DNA of 64,000 nt from contig NC_007712.1 in NCBI RefSeq assembly GCF_000010085.1, positions 3,100,001 through 3,164,000 of the forward strand, given 5' to 3'. Below the pieces are notes generated by a model that worked only from the letters and a program-made list of their open reading frames with translations, was not told the DNA's origin and ran no database searches. Position numbers and translations under genes: made by a program. The DNA comes from Sodalis glossinidius str. 'morsitans' (GTDB lineage: Bacteria; Pseudomonadota; Gammaproteobacteria; Enterobacterales; Enterobacteriaceae). This document shows positions 44,127-55,826 of this stretch, piece by piece (positions within the stretch are counted from its first letter, which is position 1; every line of letters begins with the position of its first letter).

Positions 44127-46469
44127 ATGAACGGCAACGAGAAATTACCCCGTCGCGCCGCGAAAATTACCACGGCACGCCCCCTTGCCGCTGGTGCTAC
44201 GATTGCGGATGGCGTCCAGACCCGCGGCAACACCTGCTGCGGCGCCCGCCCGCAGGGTGCCGGCGCCACGCGAAGCGAGCCGCGACAAGAACCCCTCGCG
44301 GCGGCGCGGGAAGTGGACGGCGACGTGCGCACGCCTATTCGTATCATGCAGATGGACTGCCCCACCGAAGAAGGGATGATCCGCAAGAAACTCGCGTCTC
44401 TGCCTGCGGTAACGGCGATGGAATTCAATCTTATGCAGCGGGTGCTGATGGTGGTCCATCGCCCGGACAGCCTTGACAGCATCCTTGCAGCAATACGGTC
44501 CCTGGGTTTTACCCCGCAGATCGCGGCGGCCGACGCGCCGCTCGCCGACGACGATCTGCCGCGTCAACGCCGCTGGCCGCTGGTGCTGGCCGCTATCGCC
44601 GCCTTTGCCTCGGAAATCAGCCACTGGTTGTCGTGGCCGGACGGAATCAGCGCCGTGCTAGCATTGCTGGCGGTCGTCGCCTGTGGCCTGACGACCTATA
44701 AAAAAGGCTGGCTGGCCCTGCGGCAGGGGACAATGAATATCAATGCGCTGATGAGCATCACCGTCACCGGCGCGCTGTTAATCGGGCAATGGCCTGAGGC
44801 GGCGATGGTTATGGTCTTGTTTACCCTCGCCGAACTGATAGAAGCCCGTTCCCTCGATCGCGCCCGCAACGCCATCAGCGGTTTACTGCAAAGCGTGCCG
44901 GCGACCGCCAGCCAGCAGCAGGCCGACGGCAGTTGGCAAGAGGTTGAGGTCGATACGGTACCGGTCGGCAGCCTGCTGCGGGTCAAACCCGGCGAACGCG
45001 TCGCCCTTGACGGCACGGTTGAGCAAGGAAATTCAACGGTGGATCAGGCGTCTATCACCGGTGAGAGCCTGCCGGTGGAAAAACGGCCGGGGGATACGGT
45101 CTTTGCCGGCACGCTCAATCAGGCCGGTTCATTTAGCTACCGGGTCACCGCCACCATCGGCGATACAACCCTGGCCCGTATCATCCACGCCGTCAGCGAA
45201 GCGCAGGGGAACCGCGCGCCGACCCAGCGTTTTGTCGACCGTTTCGCGCGTATCTATACCCCTCTGATCCTAGTTCTCGAGGTCTTGGTAGCGCTTTTGC
45301 CGCCGTTATTGCTGGGCGGCGGTTGGTATGAGTGGATCTACAAAGCTCTGGTGATGCTGGTGATCGCCTGTCCGTGCGCTCTGGTCATTTCAACGCCGGT
45401 GACTATCGTCAGCGGTCTAGCCGCCGCGGCGCGGCAGGGTATTTTGATTAAAGGCGGCGTTTATCTGGAAAAAGGGCGGAGCCTGCGCTGGCTGGCGCTC
45501 GATAAAACCGGCACGTTGACGCACGGGAAACCCATCCTGACCGATCGCCACACCTTCGGCGTACGGGACGCAGAGGCGCTCTATCAACTGGCGGCCGGGC
45601 TGGCTTCCCGCTCCGATCATCCGGTCTCGCAGGCCATTATCCAGGCGGCCGAACGGGAAGGCAACGCTCCCGTCAGGGTAACCGATTTCACAGCCCTGCC
45701 CGGCCGCGGTATCACGGGAGTGACGGCGGACAGCCAGTGGTATCTCGGCAACCGGCGGCTAGCGGATGAACTGGGGCTGTCAACCGACGTCCTCGATCCG
45801 CGGGCAGCCGCGCTGGAACAGCAAGGCAAAACCCTGGTAATGCTGATGGGCGAGGGAAAAGTACAGGCGCTGTTTGCGGTGGCGGATACGCTGAAATCAC
45901 ATAGCCGCGCAGCCATCGCACAATTGCACCAGGCCGGCGTCAAAATATTGATGCTCAGCGGCGACAACACGCACACCGCCAGGGCAATTGCGGCGCAGGC
46001 GGGAATCGATGAAGCCTATGGCGATCAATTGCCGGAAGACAAACTGCAAAAGATAAACCAGCTGGCGGACCGGGGCACGGTAGGAATGGTAGGCGATGGC
46101 ATCAATGATGCGCCGGCGCTGGCCCGGGCGGATATCGGTTTCGCTATGGGCGCGTTGGGCAGCGACACAGCCATTGAAACCGCGGATGTCGCCCTGATGG
46201 ATGACGATTTGCGCAAGGCTGCGCAGTTTATCCGGCTGTCGCGTGCCACCCACCGCATTCTGATACAAAATATTGCGCTGGCGTTGGGCATCAAGGCAGT
46301 GTTTTTACTATTGACGTTGGCAGGCGCGGGCACCATGTGGATGGCGGTCTTCGCCGATGTGGGCACCAGCCTGCTGGTGGTGGCCAACGGCCTGCGGCTG
46401 CTGCGCCAGGCGCCGCGCAGTCGGCCAACACCCGCACACGGTAACGCGGCAGAGCAGCCGCTACTATAA
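44127..46469 (+). CDS. P1B-type heavy-metal ATPase (ZntA/CadA-like)
   Basis: 780 residues, apparently intact. N-terminal Cys-containing extension, then an HMA domain (IRIMQMDCPTEEGMIRKKLA), actuator TGES (SITGESLPVEKR), membrane metal site CPC (VIACPCALVIS), phosphorylation motif DKTGTLT and hinge GDGINDAPAL. CPC with a single-Cys HMA and a CadR-type regulator point to Zn/Cd/Pb export across the inner membrane. Confidence 0.93.
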   Translation: MNGNEKLPRRAAKITTARPLAAGATIADGVQTRGNTCCGARPQGAGATRSEPRQEPLAAAREVDGDVRTPIRIMQMDCPTEEGMIRKKLASLPAVTAMEFNLMQRVLMVVHRPDSLDSILAAIRSLGFTPQIAAADAPLADDDLPRQRRWPLVLAAIAAFASEISHWLSWPDGISAVLALLAVVACGLTTYKKGWLALRQGTMNINALMSITVTGALLIGQWPEAAMVMVLFTLAELIEARSLDRARNAISGLLQSVPATASQQQADGSWQEVEVDTVPVGSLLRVKPGERVALDGTVEQGNSTVDQASITGESLPVEKRPGDTVFAGTLNQAGSFSYRVTATIGDTTLARIIHAVSEAQGNRAPTQRFVDRFARIYTPLILVLEVLVALLPPLLLGGGWYEWIYKALVMLVIACPCALVISTPVTIVSGLAAAARQGILIKGGVYLEKGRSLRWLALDKTGTLTHGKPILTDRHTFGVRDAEALYQLAAGLASRSDHPVSQAIIQAAEREGNAPVRVTDFTALPGRGITGVTADSQWYLGNRRLADELGLSTDVLDPRAAALEQQGKTLVMLMGEGKVQALFAVADTLKSHSRAAIAQLHQAGVKILMLSGDNTHTARAIAAQAGIDEAYGDQLPEDKLQKINQLADRGTVGMVGDGINDAPALARADIGFAMGALGSDTAIETADVALMDDDLRKAAQFIRLSRATHRILIQNIALALGIKAVFLLLTLAGAGTMWMAVFADVGTSLLVVANGLRLLRQAPRSRPTPAHGNAAEQPLL

Positions 46470-46618
46470 AGTCTTCCCCGCGGAGGCGCCCTGCGTCGCC
46501 GCGCGGTCGGTAACATTCACCAACAGTTCCCTGGCCCGCCAAGGCGGCAAGGCCGGGCAAGCCGGTCTAGACTTGGGGTAGACGTTCCACATAGCCAGCC
46601 TTTGGAGGTACAGCTCAG

Positions 46619-47778
46619 ATGGACACCCCTGCTACGCGGCCCGCGACCGCCGTTTCGCCCGAAGAACTTCAGCTAATGCATCGCTACTGGTCGGCGGCCA
46701 ACTATCTCTCGGTCGGGCAAATTTATCTGCTGGACACCCCGCTTTTGCGTCAGACGCTGATACCCGAACATATCAAACCCCGCCTGCTGGGCCACTGGGG
46801 CACGACCCCGGGATTGAATTTTATCTATGTCCACCTGAACCGCATTATTCGCGCGCGCGATGCCAATGTGATTTACATTTACGGCCCCGGTCACGGCGGG
46901 CCGGGCATGGTGGTCAATACCTGGCTGGAAGGCTCTTACTCACCGGCCGGCATGGCTTGTTTACCTGTTATGAAGCGTTCATCCATATCGTCGATTCCAT
47001 GTTCAATCAACACGCCAAATGGCTGAAGGTGTCACGCGCCCTGCCCTGGCGCAAGCCGGTATCGTCCCTTAACTACCTGCTTTCCTCCCACGTCTGGCGC
47101 CAGGATCATAACGGTTACAGCCATCAGGATCCGGAATTCGTCGATCTGGTCGCCAATACTCTGCTGTGGGTCGGCGATCACTGCCTGAATACCTTTGACC
47201 GGATCAATGTCATCGTCGCCGGCAACGAAAGCGGCGGTAAGTGCGGTAAGGGTCCTGATGTGGTCATGGCCTGCGCCGGCGATGTGCCGACCATGGAGAC
47301 CCTGACGGCGGTTGATTTACTGCGCCAACATCTGCCCGAGATGATCATCCACGTCGTCAACGTGGTCGATTTACTCGGTCTACAGGCAAAACAGCAGCAT
47401 CCCCACGGCCACACCGACGCCTTTTTCGATGAGATTTTCACGCCGGATCGTCCGGTGGTCTTCGCCTATCACGGCTACCCCTATTTGATCCATCGCCTGA
47501 CCTATAAACGTCAAAATCATGCCAATTTCCACGTGCGCGGGTTTATGGAGGAAGGGACCACCACCACTCCGTTCGATATGACAGTGCTCAACGAGGTGGA
47601 CCGTTTCCATTTAGCGATAGAGGCCATTGAGCGGGTACCGGGACTGCAACACACGCCGGCGGCGACAGCGGCTCTCGGGCTGTTCCGCCGCAAGCTTGAT
47701 GAGCACTATCACTATGTGCGCACCCACGGCGACGATTTGCCTGAAGTCAGGGACTGGCGCTGGCAGGCAAGGCCATGA
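46619..47778 (+). pseudogene. phosphoketolase (XFP family), large internal deletions
   Basis: The start MDTPATRPATAVSPEELQLM then SAANYLSVGQIYLLDTPLLR and YGPGHGGPGMVVNTWLEGSY is the N-terminal TPP domain. At about 46950 the sequence jumps to GMFTCYEAFIHIVDSMFNQH, skipping some 300 residues. A second gap lies between NVIVAG and KGPDVVMACAGDVPT. The C-terminal domain is complete to VRTHGDDLPEVRDWRW. The 1160 bp compares with about 2.4 kb for an intact gene. It would split xylulose-5-phosphate to acetyl phosphate. Confidence 0.9.
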
Positions 47779-48000
47779 TGCGTTTCGCAGCATAGCGGCC
47801 AGACGGTCCAGAATTCGGACCGCAACCGGCTGTCGGCAGGGGGGCGTTGCGGCAGCGCCGCTTATCGGGAGGAAAAATCACCCCGTCTGCCAAGGTGCCG
47901 TTGGCGGGTATTGCTTGTGCCCACCATCGGCTGACGGGGAGAGTCATTGTTTGCGCCCGCCACCGGCCGGCGGTGAGAAGACGCTCATTCCAATAGCCTA

Positions 48001-48531
48001 ACCCGGCCGGAAAACTTCTATTTCAGCCAGTTTCTGCTCGGCTTCGGCGGCGCCTTCTTTCTGGCGCCGGCCTTGCTGGCGGGGATAGGCGGCGTGGTGG
48101 CCGAGCCGCGCAATCTGGTCAGTTTTTCGGTGCTCTTCGGTATGAGTCAGAATATCGGCGGCCTGCTGGGCACTTTTCAGGTGTTGCGCGAAAAATTTCA
48201 CTCCAGCCAACTGACCGAGCGGTTGACGCTGGCGAATCCGCTGGTAGCGGAGCGTGTGAACAGTTATACCGCCGCCTACGGTGGCGTGTTGAACGACAGC
48301 TATCTACAAGGGGTACAGGGGTTGTCGCAGTTGCAAAGCATTGCAAGCCGCGAAGCCAATACGCTGGCCTATAACGATGTCTACCTGCTGACCACAGCGA
48401 TTGCGCTGGTGACGCTGGTATGGATTCTATGGCGTTTACTGCGGCTGCGCATTCAGGCGCGACGTGCACAGGGCCACGACGATAAGACAAGCGGCAACGG
48501 CGGCGGCGCCGGAAAAAGAAAAAAGCAGTAA
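48001..48531 (+). pseudogene. DHA2-type MFS efflux permease, C-terminal fragment
   Basis: FSQFLLGFGGAFFLAPALLA then NLVSFSVLFGMSQNIGGLLG and NDVYLLTTAIALVTLVWILW is the last part of an EmrB-like 14-TM permease; the first ten or more segments are missing. It overlaps the start of the fusion-protein relic, as in drug efflux operons. The gap 47779-48000 contains nothing recognisable. Confidence 0.7.
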
Positions 48532-48550
48532 CGCGCGCATTTTAACCATC

Positions 48551-49573
48551 ATGATTTCGGCGGCGATCGCGCTTATGGGCGTATTGATGATTCTCTACGC
48601 CTGTCAATTGCCCCCTTTCACCCGCCAGGTTCAGTCAACCGACAACGCTTATGTCCGGGGGGGGGAGGGGGGCAAGTCACCGTCATCAGCCCCCAGCTCA
48701 GCGGCTATATCACCGAAGTGCGGGTGCAGGATTTTGCCTGGGTCCGGCGGGATGATATGCTGATGGTTATCGATCAGCGCATTTATCGTCAGCAGGTACA
48801 TCAAGCTCAAGCGCAATTATTGATGAAGCGCGCGGCGTTGGATAATAACGTACAGCAGCGCCGAGGTGAAAAACGCCGAAGCGCAGGCACGCAAAGCGCA
48901 GTTGGATTTGCAACGCGTGGAGAATCTGGTCGCCGACAGTTCGTTATCGCTGCGTGAGCGTGATGCCTCACGCGCCAGCGCCAGTCAGGCGGTCGCCAAT
49001 ATCGCCCAGGCCAAAGCCTCGCTGGAAAAGGCGCAAATCGATCTGGCCAATACGCACATTGTTGCACCTCGCGACGGCCAGTTGGGCCAGATTTCGGTGC
49101 GTCAGGGCGCCTATGTCAGTGCCGGCACCCATTTGACCTAGCTGGTACCGGAACACATGTGGATCATAGCCAACATGAAAGAAACGCAAATGGCCCGGAT
49201 CCGGCTGGGACAGCGGGCCAGCTTCAGCGTCGACGCCCTTGATCATGCTACCTTCAACGGCGTGGTGGAGAGTATCTCGCCGGCTACCGGATCCGAGTTC
49301 AGCGCCATTTCATCCGACAATGCCACCGGTAATTTCGTCAAAATCGCCCAGCGTATTCTCGTGCGCGTGCACATCGACCACGATAATGCCCTGTACCGAC
49401 TGCTGCGTCCCGGGATGTCGGTGGAGGTGGATATCGACACCGACAGTTCGCCGGCCGTGCAGGAGAGAGCTCAGGTTGACCCTGACACGACACCGGCGTC
49501 TCCGGACGGCGCCTCAACAGCCCCTGATAGCACGCCGGCTGTGTCTGGTGCGGCAGAGGGAGTGAAACACTGA
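48551..49573 (+). pseudogene. EmrA/HlyD-type membrane fusion protein, decayed
   Basis: MISAAIALMGVLMILYACQL (membrane anchor), QVQSTDNAYVRG, a frameshift in a G-run at 48658-48672, VISPQLSGYITEVRVQDFAW, another frameshift near 48855, QARKAQLDLQRVENLVADSS and HIVAPRDGQLGQISVRQGAY (barrel-sandwich lipoyl motif). A TAG stands before LVPEHMWIIANMKETQMARI. The C-terminal beta-barrel reads to 49573. Confidence 0.85.
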
Positions 49574-49574
49574 C

Positions 49575-50857
49575 GGCCCGTCAATGCCTGCGCCGCCCTT
49601 TAACCAGTTGCGTCTGGGGCCAGACGGCTCCAGCCCACCAATCGACCCAACACAGGCCCCCTCCGCACTGGTGGAACAAGCGCTACGCAATAACACCGAT
49701 ATCCTCACCACCGGGCGCGGGTCGAGGAATACCGCGCCCTCCTGCGGGCAATTCAGGGCGACAGGCTGTCGACGCTTTAGGCACAAATCAACGGTAGCCG
49801 TGCCCGCACGCTTTCCTCGGTGACCGGTCTGCCTATCCACAGCACCTTTTATCAGGGGGGGATTACAAGCCAGCGACAATGTCGATCTCTGGGGGCGCAG
49901 CGCGACAGCGCCGCCGTGGCACGGGCAATTCTGGAAGCACAGCAGGCGGCCGCGGCTATGCTGACCGTCGCCTCGGGTTATTTCACGCTGCGTTCGTTGG
50001 ATGAAAAACTGACGCCGACCCGGGAAACGCTGCAAACGCGGCAGAACTCGCTCAACCTGGCGCGCCGGCAATTTGAAACCGGTTACTCCTCACGGCTGGA
50101 GCTGGAGCAATCGCAAGCGGAATATCAGGCCGCGCGGGCGCAAATACCGCAGTTGACGCATCAAATCACCGAGCAGGAAAACGCGTTGCGCATCCTGGTG
50201 GGAGCAATCCCGGCAGCGTGGTTCGCGGCGCCGACATGAATCATATTGTCGCGTTGCCGCTGCCCGCGGTGCTGCCGTCGGAGCTGATGCGCCGTCATCC
50301 CGATATCGTGCAGGCAGAACGCCAGCTGATTGACGCTGACACCTCTGGCCGCCGCCTGCACCAATTTTCTGCCGTCGATCAATTTGACCGCCACCGGCAC
50401 ACTGCAGGATGACGCGTTGGCGAAATTGCTTGATAACCCTTTCCGTCTGTGGAGCGTCTGCGGCAGTATTCTGGCCCCGCTACTTAACCGTGAAGCGCTG
50501 AATACGCAGGTGGACATCGCCACCTCGCGTAACCAAACGCTATATAATTACGAGAAAACGGTACGCAACGCCTTTGGCGAAGTCAATAACAGCCTGGACA
50601 ATATATTGCAGCTGCGCGATCAGCTTGCGCAAACCCGCTCGCAGCAGGAGGTGGTGCAGGAGCAATTACGTATCGCGCATAACCGTTATATTAACGGCTA
50701 CGCGTCCTATCTGGAGGAGTTGGACGCACAGCGCACGCTTTATGCCACCCAGATAAGCGTAATCACACTACAAAACGATCTGCTGCAGGCGCAAACCGAT
50801 CTTTACCACGCTTTGGGCGGCGGTTGGCAGGTGGACCCCGCAGCGGCATCCCGATAA
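49575..50857 (+). pseudogene. NodT-type outer-membrane efflux protein, decayed
   Basis: Frames carry AAAAMLTVASGYFTLRSLDE, TRQNSLNLARRQFETGYSSR and LELEQSQAEYQAARAQIPQL, ELMRRHPDIVQAERQLIDAD, then FLPSINLTATGTLQDDALAK and YNYEKTVRNAFGEVNNSLDN to LYHALGGGWQ. These are the two TolC-fold halves of a NodT lipoprotein channel, broken by several frameshifts. It completes a decayed MFS-MFP-OMF tripartite pump. Confidence 0.85.
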
Positions 50858-50859
50858 GC

Positions 50860-53591
50860 GTCGGCTGACGACAGCACTACTCGACGTTTCGCGGTAGAAG
50901 AACTGTCCTTGATGTCGCCAAGCCCCTTAAAGGCGGGCGCCCTGCAACGCAGGGCGATCACCAACGTGATAACCCAGTAACGGAACGGCAATGCTTCAGT
51001 GCCAAACAGCGTCTGCATGAAGGGAGCATAAATAATCAGCAGCTGGAGCAGCAGCACGGCGCTGACCACCCAAATCCCCCCGGTTAGCCAGCAGGCCTTT
51101 ATTGAGTGAGAAGCCGTCCACAACGCGGCAGTTAATCATGTAGAACCACTGTGCTGACACCAGCGTTTGCAGCAGCACGGTGCGTATAAATTCCGGAGAA
51201 TGCCCGCGCGGTTGCAGCCAGGCCTCCAACACAAAGGCGCTAAAGGCGATCATGCCACCGACAAACGCTACGCGCCAGAGGGCAAACTTGTCCATCACAT
51301 GCAGGCGGGGATCGCGCGGCGGCCGTCGCATAATATTCGCCTCGCCCGCCTCAAACGCCTGGCCGAAGGAAAGCGTGGCGGAGGTTGCCATATTCATCCA
51401 CAAAATCAGCAAGGGCGTAAGCGGAATCAGATTCCTTGCGATCAACGCAATAATGATCAGCAGCCCCTGCGCCAGATTGGTCGGCATGATGAACAAAATG
51501 GTTTTCTTCAGGTTATCATAAACGCGCCGTCCTTCTTGTACCGCGCTGGCGATGGTGGAGAAGTTGTCATCCGTCAGCACCATATCGGCAGCCTCTTTGG
51601 TCACCTCGGTGCCTTTGATGCCCATCGCGATACCGACATCGGCCCGTTTCAAGGCCGGCGCGTCATTCACGCCATCACCGCATGCCGACGATCTCCTGTT
51701 GACTTTGCAGCGCCCGCACCAAACGGAATTTATCCTCCGGGCTGGTGCGCGCGAAAATATCATACGCCTGCGCCGCTTCGCTGAGCTGGTTATCGTCCAT
51801 CGCCTCCAGTTCTTGACCGGTGATGGCCTGGTGCGCGTTGCCGATACCCAGCATCTGACCGATACTCATCGCCGTCTGCGGATGGTCGCCGGTGATCATC
51901 TTCACCCGGATGCCGGCCTGCAGGCAGTCGCGAATCTCAACGATCGCTTCGGGACGAGGCGGATCCATCATGCCGCTGATACCGAGAAAAATTACGCCCT
52001 GCTCAAGATCCTGATGCGTCAGTTCCCCCTGCCCGGCTGTAACCGGTTTCCAGGCGGCGGCAACCATGCGTAGCCCCTCGCGAGCATACTCAGCAATTTT
52101 ACTTTCCCAATAAAGTTGATCAAACGGCTGCAGACCGTTTTCCGTTTGCTCTTCACGGCACAGCCGGAACAGAACATCCGGCGTGCCGGTCAGCAAAATA
52201 CACTCCTCATCACCGACAAGATGATGCGTCGCCATGTACTTAATACTGTGAATCGAAGGGAATTTTACTGCGCAACGCGGTGGTGACGGGGGGCAGCGTC
52301 ATTTTGGCCGCCAGCACTTTCAGCACGCCTTCCTCGGTCCGCCGGTAACCTGCCAGTGGCCATTTTCATCCTGCATCAATTGACTGTCGTTGCAGAGATC
52401 GATTGTGCGCAAATACCGCTCCAGCAACGAACCGACGGCGACGGCGACGGGCGTTTGGCTGTCCACGGGGTGCATGGCGCCCACCGGCGCATAGCTGTCC
52501 CCCTCAACGCGATACACCCGATCGGCGATAATCACCGCTTTCACCGTCATTTCATTCAGGTCAGCATGCCGGTTTTATCGGAACAGATGACCGTCATCGC
52601 GCCCAGCGTCTACACGGTCGGCAGCTTGCGAATGATGGAGTGCTGACGCGCCATGGTCTGTACGCCAAGGGACAAAATAATGGAGATAATGGCGGGCAGC
52701 CCTTCCGGCACCGAGGCCACGGCCAGGCTGATAAGAGACAGCATCAATTCCGTCAGCGGCATCTCGCGAAACAGCAGGCTGAAGGCAAACAACGCGGCCA
52801 TCATGACCAAGATGCTGATGAAAATGCTTTTGCCCAGTTTGTCCATTTGCACCAGCAGCGGCGTATGGTGCTGCTCGATATCGGACATCATCTGGTTAAT
52901 ATGACCCAATTCGGTCGCGCCGCCGGGCGCCACCACCACGCCCCTGCCGGCGCCAGAGCTCACGGTTGTCCCGGAGAACACCAGATTGGTGCGATCGCCA
53001 AGCGATAGCTCGCCCGCCAGCGCGACGGTGGTTTTTTCCACGACCGTGGATTCGCCGGTGAGGATGGCCTCTTCAACGCGCAGACCGTGCGCCTCGATAA
53101 TTTTCAGATCCACCGGAATGCGATCGCCGGCGCGGATAACCACGACATCCCCCGGCACCAGCGCTGCGGTGGGCACCGTTTCGTGGGCTCCTTGCCGAAT
53201 AATGACCGCTTCGCTGGAAAGAATGTTGCGGATATTTTGCAGAGATTTTTCCGCATTGCTTTCCTGTATATGTCCGATAAGCGCATTCACCACCGCCACG
53301 CCCAGAATCACCAGAGTATCTACCCAATGCCCCATCACGGCAGTCAATACCGCGGCGGCCAAAAGCACATAAATCAATACGTCATTGAAAATGTGCAAGA
53401 AAGCGTAACCATGCCGGCCGGCCTTTTTTCTGCGGCAGCACGTTCTCACCGTGCGTTCGCAGACGCATAGCGGCCTATTCACAGCTTAATCCTTCCGCCG
53501 TGCTGTTTAATTTCTCCAGCGTTTCCGTCACCGACAGCTGGTAATAATGCGGCATCGACTCCACCGCGTGTAATTGGTTTTCTGTCTTCAT
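50860..53591 (-). pseudogene. P2-type cation-transporting ATPase (Ca2+/PMR1-like), decayed
   Basis: The ATG at 53591 gives MKTENQLHAVESMPHYYQLS and VTETLEKLNSTAEGLSCE, a TAG, then AAMRLRTHGENVLPQKKGRP. A frameshift leads to FNDVLIYVLLAAAVLTAVMG, TGES (EAILTGESTVVEKTTV) and the cation site VASVPEGLPAIIS. More breaks surround the DKTG region (about 52560-52620). The nucleotide domain and GVNDAPALKRADVGIAMG follow, then the C-terminal membrane domain. At least five disruptions. Confidence 0.9.
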
Positions 53592-53619
53592 AAAACGTAT
53601 CTTCTTCCGGCTTAGGCAA

Positions 53620-54946
53620 TCAGCGAATAACAAAAACCGGCACACGGGCATAACGCACAATGTCCGCTGCATCGGATCCAAGCAGGTGGGTCTGAATATT
53701 GGTATTACGTGAACCAATAATGATGACATCGGCCGCCAGTTCATCCGCCGCCCGCGTCACCTTGTCGCGAACATTGCCGGCGCGGATATGACAATGGACA
53801 TTGTCCTGCGGTATAGCGATTTTCTTGGCGAAATCACTCAGCTTTTCTCTCGCCGATTGCGTAAGAAATTCTTCCATCTTGCGCGCATCGGAAACAAACC
53901 CACACATCAGCAACGGTGAGAATTTCTGGATAATATTCACTAAATGAATCTGCCCTGCCGAGCTTTTTGCCAAAAACTCAGCATGGCGGAGGGCTTTGTT
54001 GAATAAATCAGAACTTGTGACTACGCCCCCCTAGCAGATCGATTGTTATGCGATCCGGATGCTGTTCGGCATTCCTAACAGCGTCATTTTGTTAAGCGTT
54101 TTGAACCGGAATATAGCTATTTCAGCCACTAAGCGTCGATGATAGCCCACTTGCTTTTTCCATACATCGTTACTGCCGCTTGGACGCTGATTCGCAACGG
54201 TGTAGTTACGCTCATGGTATCGGTCTGGCCAATATTGCGCCCCACCTCGTGGAGGAATAAGAGGCCTTATTTTCTTCCTCAGCAGAGCATCATGACAGTA
54301 GCGGGTATCGTGAGCGCCATCAGCCGACGCTTCCCTGATTTTCCGCTGGGTCTGGTTTATCAGAGCGGGTAGGGCCTGAGCATCCGTCATACCGCTGAGC
54401 GATAAGTCAGCACCGATAATCTTATGCATTACACTGTCTGCGGCCATATGCAGCTTACGCCACACCCTCCGTCTGTCGGCACCATGCTGTCGGACTTTCC
54501 ATTCGCCTTCGCCAAAGACCTTCAGGCCGGTTCCGTCAATGACTAGAGGTGAGATTTCACCACGGGTCGGCGTTTTTATGCTGATCTTAACTGTCTTTGC
54601 TCGCTTGCTGATCAGCGAGTAGTCTGGGCATCTTAGCGGCAACACCATCAGTTTAAATAGCCATATCTGCGTAGTGAAGCGGCCGGCCACGCCGTTCAGG
54701 CGTCGTTTTTTCCGTCCATGCAACAATTGCCGACTCATACCAGCCATATCGTCAGAGCCCCGCGCTGCTTGAGAGCTTTGTTGTAAGTGGACCAGTTGGT
54801 TATTTTAAACTTTTGCTTTGCCATGGAGTGCAGATGTTGAAATGACGGTAGTGATCTGAGCAGACGATCACCTAAAAGTTATATTTATTCAACAAAGCCG
54901 TGATGGAGTATTAATTAAAAAAAGCAATCGCGCTTTTCGTATTCAT
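53620..54946 (-). pseudogene. universal stress protein (UspF/UspG-like), split by IS903-type element
   Basis: The start MNTKSAIAFFN (ATG at 54946) with a TAA after codon 11 lies on one side of the IS and LRHAEFLAKSSAGQIHLVNI on the other. The C-terminal part reads VIIIGSRNTNIQTHLLGSDA and ADIVRYARVPVFVIR, the G-x-x-G(9)G-(S/T)-like ATP-binding end of Usp proteins. It lies directly upstream of the P2-ATPase gene, a pairing seen in other bacteria. Confidence 0.85.
53992..54899 (-). mobile_element. IS903-group element, copy 2
   Basis: Ends GGCTTTGTTGAATAAAT and ATTTATTCAACAAAGCC. Flanking 9-mers ATGGCGGAG (53983-53991) and GTGATGGAG (54900-54908) agree at 6 of 9 positions, so an old target duplication is possible. 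The transposase (start at 54824) is frameshifted and deleted around 54655-54750 and again near its end. Confidence 0.88.
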
Positions 54947-55635
54947 TGTTGCTTCAACCGTTCTCACCCGTGTCTATATGCTACCCTCCAGGCTGGACGC
55001 CAAAGTATGTTTTGTTTTACCTTGCCTGCACGCCAATACATTAGAGCAGCAATTCATGCTGTGGCACTGGGATTGATTAAACCGTGCTGCTATATAGCGC
55101 GTTTATTGCCCTTATCCGCACACATTCCCAACCCGCTGTGCAGAAAATCTCAAGCAGCGATAATGAACTAGATTCTATCAAAAAAGCCGTGTCGGGTGCA
55201 TGAGACTACCGGGATTTTATTGATCTAACACAACGGGAATATCTGCATGCGTTATGGGGCAGTGTTATCGCTAAGAAATACAGATGTTGATTCACTCTGC
55301 CGGAACATTAAAAGCTCTTATGACCCAACAAGCTTAACGGCACCCGACAGCATTGGACACAATGAAATAAGTGTTTTTTGCAATTAGATTGCAATAGTTT
55401 CTTGTATTTTTTGCTAACGATATTAAAAAGCATTGTCACCCTGTCGCCACGAAGGGATGCAAATTCAGTAACGAGGTAGGAAAGAATTAACAACCCTAAT
55501 TTTGTAAACAGATAATTACATGCAAAATAACCCATTAATATAGAGCGACGCCGAAAGACATTTTCGTCTTGGAGCGCCGTGAGGTTTTTCTTGTGCGTTA
55601 TTCTTTGATCATAACATTATCGCCAGAAAGACAGC
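54909..55635. other. gene-poor region with small relics
   Basis: Apart from the usp start, only short frames occur. TVLLYSAFIALIRTHSQPAV with QKISSSDNELDSIKKAVSGA ends at about 55203, and RDFIDLTQREYLHALWGSVI with AKKY follows at 55206-55285. They look like one stop-containing membrane-protein relic that I cannot name. Nothing recognisable lies in 55290-55635. Confidence 0.35.
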
Positions 55636-55655
55636 TTAAAATAGCCCTATTTTAA
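55636..55655. promoter_or_regulatory. 20-bp palindrome upstream of the inverse autotransporter gene
   Basis: TTAAAATAGCCCTATTTTAA: two perfect 9-nt arms around CC, 171 nt before the ATG at 55827. Looks like a dimeric repressor/activator operator; no known regulator consensus recognised. Confidence 0.45.
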
Positions 55656-55826
55656 ACCACCGGGAGGCAGAATGAAGTTATATTAAACTCGTCGTTTAGT
55701 TTCAGCCCATACAAACTAATTTTAGACCGTGTGAGAAATTGCGGACAGGGCGGCTTTACTTGTTCTACTTAGCCCCCACGTCAATCAAACCGGTTAACAT
55801 CAATCATTTTATAAAAGTCAAATTCT

